From Flavobacteriales bacterium (GTDB lineage: Bacteria; Bacteroidota; Bacteroidia; Flavobacteriales_D; Sanyastnellaceae), in contig JAIYCK010000300.1 of assembly GCA_027488055.1 (NCBI GenBank), positions 1 through 12,147 of the forward strand: a stretch of 12,147 nucleotides of DNA, in the 5' to 3' direction. This document shows, in pieces, positions 1 through 6,938 of this stretch. Positions within the stretch are counted from its first letter, which is position 1; every line of letters starts with the position of its first letter. The position numbers and the translations under genes are program-made. A model generated the notes under the pieces. It saw only the letters and a list, made by a program, of their open reading frames with translations. It searched no databases and was not told the origin of the DNA.

Positions 1-1
1 C

Positions 2-460
2 AAGGACAGAGAATTGGATCGGATGTATTACAATTCAATTAACAGAACGGCTATTTTGAGGGATATGCCGCTTGCAGACTTGACTCAAAGTGGAAAGAGT
101 AGCTGTCCGACCAACCGCGAATTTTATGTCCATGGCGATACCGTGAAAGTCCAACTCAATGGACTTATGTTGACAGACGGATCATGCGCAGATTATACTC
201 CTTTATCGACCTTGATGCGCCTGGATGGTGAGGCTTGGACCATCTGTCATGAGTTGTGTTGCACACAAATGGACTGCGGCATGGGGCGACGGAACTTTGA
301 TCATGAACAAGTGGTGGCGTTTAAAGTCAATAGCAGCGGAGCGAAAGAGATTGATCAGGCGTGGCAAACACTCCACCTCCAGGCAGGGACCTATCGCTTG
401 GCTTATTATCGACCCGATGCATCGATCCTATTGTCCACTGCGTTTGTGATTCAACCCTGA
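2..460 (+). CDS. C-terminal part of a probable Ig-like domain surface or lipoprotein (5' end outside window)
   Basis: The reading frame is open to the left edge, so this is most likely the 3' end of a longer gene. In-window start candidates are a TTG at base 14 and an ATG at base 23, neither with a clear ribosome site. The visible part is about 150 residues and has no membrane segment. It has the feel of a beta-sandwich: a segment containing GDTVKVQLNG, a tryptophan strand (EAWTICHEL), and a closing strand pair with GTYRLAYY followed by a hydrophobic terminal strand (STAFVIQP). This resembles bacterial Ig-like domains that end Bacteroidota lipoproteins. It has six cysteines, one pair adjacent (ELCCTQMDC), which suggests disulphides in the periplasm or outside the cell. 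The stop is TGA at 458-460, directly before a hairpin shared with the convergent neighbour. Being coding is likely; function is unknown and the Ig-like call is pattern-based. Confidence 0.6.
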   Translation, partial: KDRELDRMYYNSINRTAILRDMPLADLTQSGKSSCPTNREFYVHGDTVKVQLNGLMLTDGSCADYTPLSTLMRLDGEAWTICHELCCTQMDCGMGRRNFDHEQVVAFKVNSSGAKEIDQAWQTLHLQAGTYRLAYYRPDASILLSTAFVIQP

Positions 461-462
461 AT

Positions 463-498
463 ATTTGAAATCGCCGGAGCATCTGGCATATTTCAAAT
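463..498. terminator. Putative bidirectional terminator hairpin between convergent genes
   Basis: A 9-bp perfect arm pair, ATTTGAAAT (463-471) with ATTTCAAAT (490-498), encloses a second stem, GCCGGA (473-478) with TCTGGC (482-487), which has one G-U pair and a three-base loop (GCA). It starts two bases after the stop of the rightward gene and its right arm covers the stop codon of the leftward flavin reductase gene (493-495). This placement fits a shared terminator. Neither side has a clean T tract, so rho-independent function is uncertain. Confidence 0.5.
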
Positions 499-1122
499 CA
501 AACGCACAGGCGCATCCGTTTTGGCATAACTCAATCGCCCAATTTTTTGTGTGAGGTGGTAACTGTCGAGTCCGCTGCATGTCACCGAGGAGGCTTTTTC
601 GATATCGATGAAACCATCGGCTCCTACCAATTCGTCGGGCACCTCGATGTGGATGATCTGCCCAATTAGAATCGTGGTTCCATTGAGTGCAATGTCGAGT
701 GTTTGCACCAGTTCGCACGCAAATTGAATACGTCTTTCCCCTACAAAAGGAGCCTGTATGCCTGGCTTGTACAAGGGGGTCAAACCCACTTCTTCAAATT
801 CGCTCACTCCGTCATCGTATTTGGCGCTGCACTGATGCGCTTGCTGATAGAATGAAGGAGCAATATGGTTGAGTGTGTAATGCGCAGTGCTCAGAATATG
901 GTGCAAGGTATTGAGACCAGGCGTGGTGGGACGAACGACGACTCCGCACAAGGCTGGATCGGCGCCGATGTGAAAAAAGGAACTAAAGATGGCTAGATTT
1001 TCATGGCCCTCTTCGCTCTTGGTGCCAATCAATAAGGCGCTTTTAAATCCACCGAGTGAGTTGATGAGGTTACCTCGAAAGCGTCTTTCTTGCAGAAGTA
1101 TATCGGAGTGCGTGTATTGCAT
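493..1122 (-). CDS. Flavin reductase-like FMN-binding split-barrel protein
   Basis: This 209-residue protein matches the flavin-reductase-like domain family (FMN-binding split barrel, the fold of NAD(P)H:flavin oxidoreductases) over its full length. Features typical of the family are the N-terminal GNLINSLGGFKSALLIGT strand, the segment NLAIFSSFFHIGADPALCGVV around residues 42-62 that lines the flavin site, the NTLHHI helix near 71-76 (family members usually have a 'DT' at this turn), and a late strand pair around FACELVQTLDIALNGTTILIGQIIHI (134-159). The C-terminal GLDSYH...IGRLSYAKTD (184-203) is characteristic of the Bacteroidota subgroup. It probably binds FMN and acts in the cytoplasm; the electron acceptor or partner oxygenase cannot be deduced. 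The ATG at 1122 is the only sensible start and gives the usual family length. The next minus-strand gene upstream is a separate membrane protein starting beyond a 119-base gap on the other side of the start, so it may be monocistronic. Confidence 0.88.
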   Translation of the reverse strand: MQYTHSDILLQERRFRGNLINSLGGFKSALLIGTKSEEGHENLAIFSSFFHIGADPALCGVVVRPTTPGLNTLHHILSTAHYTLNHIAPSFYQQAHQCSAKYDDGVSEFEEVGLTPLYKPGIQAPFVGERRIQFACELVQTLDIALNGTTILIGQIIHIEVPDELVGADGFIDIEKASSVTCSGLDSYHLTQKIGRLSYAKTDAPVRLI

Positions 1123-1241
1123 GGCGCATGGTCTGTTTGTGACGCAATATGCAACCGAATGGCACGAACATACTATACGCTTTCAAATCGTCTTGCATCC
1201 AATGGGCTGTCCTGAGCACTGATACTGATGTGTCGACGTGC

Positions 1242-2042
1242 TTACTGATCGTTCAGCTGTTGTTCTGTCGAGGCCTTGGGAGCGGGGATTATCGATCGAC
1301 CTTTCAAGGCAAGCACCAAGGTAAATACCGCCAACGCGCCATAAAGCAGCGCCAATGCAAAAGTGGCTTTGGTGTTTTTCAGCACAAAATAGGAGAGTAG
1401 GGGCACCACTTGCAGCGCGTGCATGCCGATGAAATGAGGCACACGTGGATCGCCAAAGCGAGTGCTCCAATTCAATACAGGGATACCGGGACCGCCGTCG
1501 GGTCCTCCGATGGTATGGCTCAGTTTGGAGCCCATGACAAAACCTTCGAAGGAGAAGATTACAAACAAGAAGATGGCCAAGCGGATCGACCACAGATAAT
1601 AACTGGGCAATTGTGGAAAGGCGTTGGTGCAAAAGAGAATGCCGATGTAGGCGGTGTAGATCGTGACAGCGGTTGCAGCCAAGGCCATCATGCTGAATAG
1701 AAATGAATACAGCGGCGTGCTGGTGTTGTAATGCGACAATTGTCCGCGGTATGCCTGCACCGCAATGTAGACGATTTCAAAGCCGAGTAGGATAATGACC
1801 GCCCAATTGAAGATGCGTACATTGAAGTCGGGTAAATAGTGACAGAACCAAGCCATCGTCCAAGCATACGCCCATGTGGACAATGCGAATTTGAAGGGCT
1901 TGTACCATGCACTCACGTTGTATACTTGTGTGCTGCTGTATTTGCTGCATACTAAAAAGAGGATGGCGGCTATGAGACACCACCATCCAAATTGATAAAG
2001 TGTTTCATTTCGTGATTTGATCTGAGCAATGAATTCAAACAT
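1242..2042 (-). CDS. Conserved seven-helix integral membrane protein of unknown function
   Basis: The 266-residue product has about seven hydrophobic segments, roughly residues 18-33, 53-68, 77-97, 112-134, 151-170, 205-220 and 226-246, so it is an inner-membrane protein. Two conserved-looking polar patches stand out: SAWYKPFKFALSTW (44-57) at the entrance of helix 2, and a glycine/proline-rich loop GGPDGGPGIPVLNWS followed by GDPRVPHFIGMHALQ (179-211) before helix 6. Conserved Trp, His and Asp in the second patch could form a functional site. I recognise the pattern as a widespread uncharacterised membrane family in Bacteroidota and other bacteria, but cannot name a function. The ATG at 2042 is used. 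A TAGCTTTG sequence on the minus strand at 2055-2048 resembles the Bacteroidota -7 box but lies too close to the start to rely on. Flanking genes sit 119 and 140 bases away, so an independent transcript is plausible. Confidence 0.82.
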   Translation of the reverse strand: MFEFIAQIKSRNETLYQFGWWCLIAAILFLVCSKYSSTQVYNVSAWYKPFKFALSTWAYAWTMAWFCHYLPDFNVRIFNWAVIILLGFEIVYIAVQAYRGQLSHYNTSTPLYSFLFSMMALAATAVTIYTAYIGILFCTNAFPQLPSYYLWSIRLAIFLFVIFSFEGFVMGSKLSHTIGGPDGGPGIPVLNWSTRFGDPRVPHFIGMHALQVVPLLSYFVLKNTKATFALALLYGALAVFTLVLALKGRSIIPAPKASTEQQLNDQ

Positions 2043-2182
2043 AAGCCCAAAGCTACTTGAATATTCAATGCTAATGCATCGAATAATATGAGTTGCCTTT
2101 TTGGTGGAATGAATTGCTTATTTCCAATCATGAAATATTCAGGGACTTTTGCAATCAGCAAAAAACAGAAAGAAGCGCCAGC

Positions 2183-2458
2183 TCAGCGGGCTTCATGATT
2201 GTCACCTATTTTGTGTATGTGGTGTTTGGCGTCTTCATTTTGAGCTTCATTGGCGGCACTGGCGTGTCCGTGCGCTTCAATGGCGTGTTTGGCTGCTTCT
2301 TCATGATGGCCAGCCTCATGTTGTCTGGCGGCCTCTAAATGACTTTTGGCTGCGGCCTCAAAATGGGCTGCTGCTTTTTTGTGGTTGTCAATACCTTTTT
2401 GATTCTCCTTTTCGGATTTGGAATTGTTCATTTTTTTAGATATTTCGGAATGTGTCAT
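2183..2458 (-). CDS. Small histidine/alanine-rich helical protein of unknown function
   Basis: This is a 91-residue soluble protein with no signal peptide or membrane segment. From about residue 24 to 82 it should form a long amphipathic helix rich in Ala, Glu, Lys and His. It has 14 histidines, many at roughly seven-residue spacing (26, 32, 40, 47, 51/52, 58, 63/65) and a final HHIH cluster (79-82). This resembles small stress-associated His/Ala-rich proteins that I recall from Chitinophagaceae and Sphingobacteriaceae, whose function is unknown. Regularly spaced histidines on one helix face could bind divalent metals or DNA, but this is inference. An alternative start is the ATG at 2431 (MNNSKSEKENQ), which removes nine residues and leaves the helix intact. 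The minus-strand frame is preferred over a rightward frame over the same bases (2093-2338) because its composition is protein-like and family-like. Confidence 0.75.
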   Translation of the reverse strand: MTHSEISKKMNNSKSEKENQKGIDNHKKAAAHFEAAAKSHLEAARQHEAGHHEEAAKHAIEAHGHASAANEAQNEDAKHHIHKIGDNHEAR

Positions 2459-2836
2459 GATGTGTTTGATCTATAAATTGAATAAATAGAAAGTGGATGT
2501 AAGGGCTCCAAATTTTCTTTTTGGATGCTTCTCTGATGCAAATAGCTCCTTTGGATCTAGCCATATCGATTCATTGGATTTTGTTGAAAAGAGTGAGTGT
2601 GATTTTGTTTTCACACACGCACAAATCAACACCTTGCCTTTTGAAACATCTTCGATTGGATTCAAAGACTGCTTTTATTCACCGACAATGCCGTCTAACT
2701 ATGCGGCCATGTTCCTCTTATAGAACACATATTTCCAACTTTGCTGGCAAATAAGAGCATGGGGAGTAGCATTTAAATAGTCCGATCGATTGAATGTATT
2801 TGGATCGCCCCTGCATTCCACTGTGAGGTTGACTAG
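2459..2836. other. 378-base gene-free stretch
   Basis: I find no supported gene here. A 64-codon minus-strand frame (2471-2665) and overlapping plus-strand frames (2493-2754) have unstructured compositions and no family resemblance. There is a short perfect palindrome GACTAGTTAGTC at 2831-2842 across the stop of the BON gene, but no stem with a T tract to serve as its terminator. No match to the Bacteroidota TTTG/TAnnTTTG promoter arrangement was seen on the minus strand. The stretch must hold the 3' end of the BON transcript and the upstream region of the His-rich gene, and could hide a small RNA. Confidence 0.5.
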
Positions 2837-3508
2837 TTAGTCCACCAATGCATAATAATAATCAACGAGCAATTCGTTTTTGACATGCCAGATGCCTGGA
2901 GTATTCCAAGCCACACGGCTAGCGGCTTCTTTTTGGTGCCATGATCCCACTGTGCCAGTGAGTGTGACAGTGGTACCTGAAACAGATACGTTGATGTCGC
3001 TGTCGTCAATGGTCCAACTTCTTGCAATGGCATCTTCTACTTGCTTCTGTTCGATGGCGTCATGGTTGTCTGGCTTGATTTTGATGTTGTTGGTCACACC
3101 TTGCACGCCTGTCAAGTAACTCACTGCGCTTTTGGCTGCTTCTTTTTGATAGTTCCATGGAAGTTCACCATCCAAAGTCACCCATCCTTTTTCCACTTTG
3201 ACTTGGACTTTATCATGAGGTACAGAATAATTGGCTTTTAAACCGGCCAATACTTCAGAAGCAACTTCTGTGTCGGTTTTTGTCCAATTACTAGGAAATT
3301 GTACCTGGATGTTCTCAACCAAAGCTATCACTCCAATTACTTTTTTGGCAGCATTTTCAGCTTCCATCTTTTTCACGTAGCTGTCTACTACCCCGGTCAA
3401 TGATACTACGCCATCTTTTACGGTGACACCGATCTCAGCGGCATGCAATAGCGGCTCCCATTTGATAGCGTTCTGGACGTCTGTCTGCAATTCTTGGTTA
3501 TTTTTCAT
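2837..3508 (-). CDS. Triple BON-domain protein
   Basis: The 223-residue product contains three consecutive BON (bacterial OsmY and nodulation) domains: about residues 5-71, 77-146 and 152-216. Each has the family core of a helix, then a two-strand segment with a 'G.V.L.G.V/L' turn (DGVVSLTGVV, KGWVTLDGEL, GTTVTLTGTV), then a second helix (KKMEAENAAKKVIGV, QKEAAKSAVSYLTGV, QKEAASRVAWNTPGI) and a last strand. BON domains in OsmY-like proteins bind membrane phospholipid; here no signal peptide is seen, so the protein is probably cytoplasmic. I chose the ATG at 3508 (MKNNQELQTDVQ) because homologous proteins start just before the first BON helix. The frame stays open back to an ATG at 3676, inside the ATPase gene, but those 56 extra residues show no domain. 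It lies 140 bases after the P-type ATPase gene on the same strand, so co-transcription is possible. The role is likely envelope or osmotic stress. Confidence 0.88.
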   Translation of the reverse strand: MKNNQELQTDVQNAIKWEPLLHAAEIGVTVKDGVVSLTGVVDSYVKKMEAENAAKKVIGVIALVENIQVQFPSNWTKTDTEVASEVLAGLKANYSVPHDKVQVKVEKGWVTLDGELPWNYQKEAAKSAVSYLTGVQGVTNNIKIKPDNHDAIEQKQVEDAIARSWTIDDSDINVSVSGTTVTLTGTVGSWHQKEAASRVAWNTPGIWHVKNELLVDYYYALVD

Positions 3509-3648
3509 GATAGAATTTTTTTGGTTGCAACGATATTGTTTCAACGATTCAAAGGTGATACCCATTGACTTCAGTCGTTTTACATAATTTTTAGAAAGAG
3601 TTGCATCATTCCTCGAGAATGATTGGAACCATCGAAAGAATTGCTGTT

Positions 3649-6153
3649 TCAGGAATTTGTCATCCGTTTCAGCCATTTGAATAGTTCAAACCAAATGACG
3701 GATAAGAAGCCAATACTCAGACTCGTCGCAAGTTGGAAAGGTGTCATGGGTTCGAACGCAAAGAAATGAGACAGCGGTCGAATGAATAGGATACAGGATA
3801 CAATAGCGATGGTACTGAATATGATCAATGGCACTAATTTATTCTTGTAGTGCATGGTGGTGAATATGGAATAATAGAAGGATCGATTGACAAGTGTCAG
3901 AAATATATTGGCTGTGATCAGCACCGTAAAAATCATGGTGCGCGTCAATTCCTCATTGTATTGTTCTGCCACTGCAAATTGATAGACTGAGAGTGTGCCC
4001 GCAGTGATCGCAAGCCCTTGCACCATGCTCACCGAAAGTTCCTTCGGTTGAAAGAAGTTTGTTTTTAGAGCTTTGGGTTTTTGCGTCATGGTGTTTTTTT
4101 CCATCGGCTCACGCTCGTAAATGATGGAACAAGTAGGCCCCATAATAATTTCCAAAAAGATGATATGAATGGGGGAGAAAATGTTGGGGTATATCCATCC
4201 CAAGGCCAGCGGAATGAAAACGGTGAGAATGATAGGGATGTGGATCGAAATAATATATTGAATGGCCTTTTTGAGGTTCGTATATATGCGTCGACCCATG
4301 GCGATGGCTTCCACTATCTTGGATAAATCATCGTCGAGGAGAATCAAGGATGCCGCCTGTTTCGCGATTTCTGTACCTTTCTTACCCATTGCAATGCCAA
4401 TGTGTGCTTCCTTCAGCGCTGGCCCATCGTTTACACCATCGCCCGTCATGGCGACCACTTGGCGGTTGGACTTGAGTGCTTTGATTACCTTCAATTTGGC
4501 TTCGGGAAACATGCGTGTGAAAATGGAAATTTCCATCACGCTTTTTGCAAGATCACGCTCTGACATCTCCATGATCTCTTTGCCATTCATGGTGCGATTC
4601 GATTCCTTGAAATGAATTTGTTTGGCAATGGCCATGGTCGTGGCGGCATTGTCTCCTGTTATTATTTTGACCGAAATTCCCGCTCGATAAATGTCCTGCA
4701 ATACATGTTCAATGTTTTTCTTCGGCGGATCATAAAAGGCGACAAGGCCAATCAGTTGGAATGAGAAGGTGTGCTGGTCTTCGGGGAAATCCGTTCCTTT
4801 GAAATCCGATTTGGCAATCCCCAACACTCGAAATCCATCGTTCGCTAATACATGCAACGCATTGGTCACAGAAGCCTTTTCGGTTGGACTAAGTTTTGAA
4901 GCAAGTATCAATGCTTGTGGAGCGCCTTTGGAGGCGATGATGCGCGCGGCTGCACTGTTCTCAAAAACGTGTGTCATGATAGGAGGTACTCCTTGCAATG
5001 CATATTCTTTGATCAAGGTGTATTGCGTGCGATCATCCGTTGGAAAGAGCCCTTCGTACGTTTGTTTCAATGCGATCTCCATGGGGTCAAAGGGAATGGT
5101 CTCGCTCGCCCACATCGCCATTTGGATGATGTATTTCTCTCCGTCAGTCTGAATTTCTTCGGGCTTCAGGTATTGGTCTGTGGATAATATATACACTTGA
5201 GCGATGCTCATTTTGTTTTCGGTGATTGTACCCGTCTTGTCGGTGCAAATGACTGTAGCACTGCCCAAGGTTTCAACGGTTTTCATTTGCTTGACAACGA
5301 TTCCACTCTTCATCAATCGCCAAGCTCCTATGGCCATAAAGGTGGTAAAGGCAATTGGAATTTCTTCGGGTAAGATACTCATGGCCAAGGTGAGCGACTG
5401 CAACAGGCTATTCAGTAGGTTCGATGTATGCCAATAATTAATTCCCCACACGATCAAGAAAATGCTTGCACCCACATACGCCATGTTCCGAACAAAATGT
5501 GCGATCTGTATTTCCAGTGGTGTTTTTTCTTCTTGAATGTGTTCTAAACTGGCTCCGATGATGCCGAGTTTAGTTGCGTTGCCGATAGCGTATACCGTGG
5601 CAATGGCTGAGCCGCTGGATACATTGGTGCCGCTGTATATGTTTTTATCCGCTGTCGTCTGACTTTTGAATACGGCTAGTGATTCTCCAGTGAGTATTGA
5701 TTCATTCACCGAGAAGTCATTGGCATGTACAATATTGGCATCCGCTGGAATGGAAGTGCCTTCTTCTACAAGCAGGCTATCTCCCATCACCACGTCTTCA
5801 CTTGGAATGGCCACAATTTGACCATTGCGAATTACTTTACATTGTGGAACGGACATGGCTTTGAGCTTTTCCAAAGCATTTTTACTGCGCGTGTTTTGAT
5901 AGAATGAAATGGATATCTGCAGCACAATAGCTACCAAAAGAAAAATCGCGTCCGCTACTTTTCCGCTGATAAAGTAGATGGCTGAAGCTGTCATCAGCAG
6001 GATCATCATGGGGTCTTTCAAGATCCTTTTGATCCGATCGATGAAGGGATTTTCTTTCTTATAGTTCAGTTGGTTTTTTCCGAATCGACCCCGCGCCACT
6101 AAGACTTGAACTTCGGTTAAGCCAGCGATAGAATGGGTCGTGTCGGTTGTCAT
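3649..6153 (-). CDS. Cation-translocating P-type ATPase (P2-like, PEEIP subtype)
   Basis: This 834-residue inner-membrane pump uses ATP to move a cation. In order it shows: a cation-ATPase N-terminal domain (GLTEVQ, from residue 11); M1-M2 (about 49-85); the actuator domain with TGES (155-158); M3-M4 with PEEIP (262-266); the phosphorylation motif CTDKTGTIT, with the aspartate at 305; a nucleotide domain with KGAPQ (409-413); the hinge TGDGVND (570-576); and M5-M10 to the C-terminus. All catalytic residues are present, so it should be active. Compared with the Ca2+ pump SERCA, only the M4 glutamate (263) is kept. By my alignment, M5 and M6 carry H638, I641, E668, M671 and G672 where SERCA has its calcium ligands, so the substrate is not safely Ca2+. 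M6 continues into MGPTCSIIYEREPMEKN, typical of a Bacteroidota subfamily usually annotated only as 'HAD-IC P-type ATPase'. The gene starts 93 bases after the ABC ATPase gene and may be read through from it. Confidence 0.95.
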   Translation of the reverse strand: MTTDTTHSIAGLTEVQVLVARGRFGKNQLNYKKENPFIDRIKRILKDPMMILLMTASAIYFISGKVADAIFLLVAIVLQISISFYQNTRSKNALEKLKAMSVPQCKVIRNGQIVAIPSEDVVMGDSLLVEEGTSIPADANIVHANDFSVNESILTGESLAVFKSQTTADKNIYSGTNVSSGSAIATVYAIGNATKLGIIGASLEHIQEEKTPLEIQIAHFVRNMAYVGASIFLIVWGINYWHTSNLLNSLLQSLTLAMSILPEEIPIAFTTFMAIGAWRLMKSGIVVKQMKTVETLGSATVICTDKTGTITENKMSIAQVYILSTDQYLKPEEIQTDGEKYIIQMAMWASETIPFDPMEIALKQTYEGLFPTDDRTQYTLIKEYALQGVPPIMTHVFENSAAARIIASKGAPQALILASKLSPTEKASVTNALHVLANDGFRVLGIAKSDFKGTDFPEDQHTFSFQLIGLVAFYDPPKKNIEHVLQDIYRAGISVKIITGDNAATTMAIAKQIHFKESNRTMNGKEIMEMSERDLAKSVMEISIFTRMFPEAKLKVIKALKSNRQVVAMTGDGVNDGPALKEAHIGIAMGKKGTEIAKQAASLILLDDDLSKIVEAIAMGRRIYTNLKKAIQYIISIHIPIILTVFIPLALGWIYPNIFSPIHIIFLEIIMGPTCSIIYEREPMEKNTMTQKPKALKTNFFQPKELSVSMVQGLAITAGTLSVYQFAVAEQYNEELTRTMIFTVLITANIFLTLVNRSFYYSIFTTMHYKNKLVPLIIFSTIAIVSCILFIRPLSHFFAFEPMTPFQLATSLSIGFLSVIWFELFKWLKRMTNS

Positions 6154-6246
6154 TTGTTTTCTGTTTCTTTAGTCGGCGTGTTAGAACTTTGTTTGTTTTG
6201 ACGGCACGACTTCTTCCAATTTCTAAGCATTACTGAACCTTCCGCT

Positions 6247-6936
6247 TCAATGAATGGTATGTGTCAATTGGCCGTCTTCCATGGTGATAGTGCGTTGTGT
6301 TTTGGCAGCAAAATCCAGGTCATGGGTCACGATGAGCAACGATTGTTTGTAAGTCTCAACCAATTCTTTAAAGATGTCAAAAACGATGTCGCTGTTCTTC
6401 TTATCTAAATTTCCTGTGGGCTCATCGCCCATAATAATCAAGGGCTCATTGATCAAGGCACGCGCAATAGCAACGCGCTGTTTTTGGCCACCACTGAGTT
6501 GATTGGGAAATTTGAGTGCTTCTTTTTCAATGCCAAGCATTTTCAATTTGGCATATGCGTGTGCTTCAATTTCTTCACTGGTGAATTTGCCCATTTTGAG
6601 TGCAGGTAGCATCACATTGCGCAGATTGTTGAATTCATTGATCAAATAATGGAATTGGAAAACAAAACCAATTTTTTCATTCCGCACTTTGGCCAAGACA
6701 GCATCTTTTTTGTTTTTCATACTGACACCATCTAGCATAAGGTCTCCTTCGTAATTAGTATCCATGGTGGAAAGGATGTACAACAAGGTGGATTTTCCAC
6801 ACCCTGATTTACCCACCACAGATACAAATTCGCTCGAATAGATAGCGAAACTCACATCGCTCAGCACCTTCACTTCAGTAGGTCCTTGAAATGATTTGCA
6901 AATGCCGATGGCTTCTATGACCGTTTTTTTCTCCAT
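6247..6936 (-). CDS. ABC transporter ATP-binding protein (MacB/LolD type)
   Basis: The 229-residue protein is a complete ABC nucleotide-binding domain: Walker A GKSGCGKST (42-50), Q-loop glutamine at 94 (FQFHYLINEF), signature LSGGQ (147-151) followed by KQRVAIARAL, Walker B LIIMGDE (166-172), D-loop GNLD (175-178) and H-loop histidine 205 (VTHD). The FQFHYLI...EFNNLRNVMLPAL stretch (93-113) is characteristic of the MacB/LolD/FtsE group, which powers permeases with FtsX domains. Its start is two bases after the stop of the permease gene (6939), so the two are translationally linked and should form the cytoplasmic ATPase dimer of that permease. It energises export or lipoprotein release at the inner membrane; the substrate is unknown. 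No terminator is evident in the 93 bases before the P-type ATPase gene. Confidence 0.95.
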   Translation of the reverse strand: MEKKTVIEAIGICKSFQGPTEVKVLSDVSFAIYSSEFVSVVGKSGCGKSTLLYILSTMDTNYEGDLMLDGVSMKNKKDAVLAKVRNEKIGFVFQFHYLINEFNNLRNVMLPALKMGKFTSEEIEAHAYAKLKMLGIEKEALKFPNQLSGGQKQRVAIARALINEPLIIMGDEPTGNLDKKNSDIVFDIFKELVETYKQSLLIVTHDLDFAAKTQRTITMEDGQLTHTIH

Positions 6937-6938
6937 GC

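Noticed and set aside
1212..1244. AGCAC/GTGCT inverted repeat after the membrane protein gene as a terminator
   Set aside because: A five-base stem with an approximately 18-base loop and no T tract is too weak.
2048..2055. Perfect TAGCTTTG match (minus strand) to the Bacteroidota -7 promoter box TAnnTTTG before the seven-helix membrane protein
   Set aside because: It ends five bases before the ATG, which would give an essentially leaderless mRNA, and no TTTG lies 19-21 bases further upstream. An 8-base match with two free positions is expected by chance.
2093..2338. Rightward 81-codon frame with hydrophobic residues over the His-rich gene
   Set aside because: The hydrophobicity is the antisense image of Ala/Glu/Lys/His codons on the minus strand; the minus-strand protein has family resemblance and the rightward one does not.
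2471..2665. 64-codon minus-strand frame in the gene-free stretch
   Set aside because: No recognisable motif, signal or ribosome site, and plus-strand frames of similar length overlap it, so chance is the better explanation.
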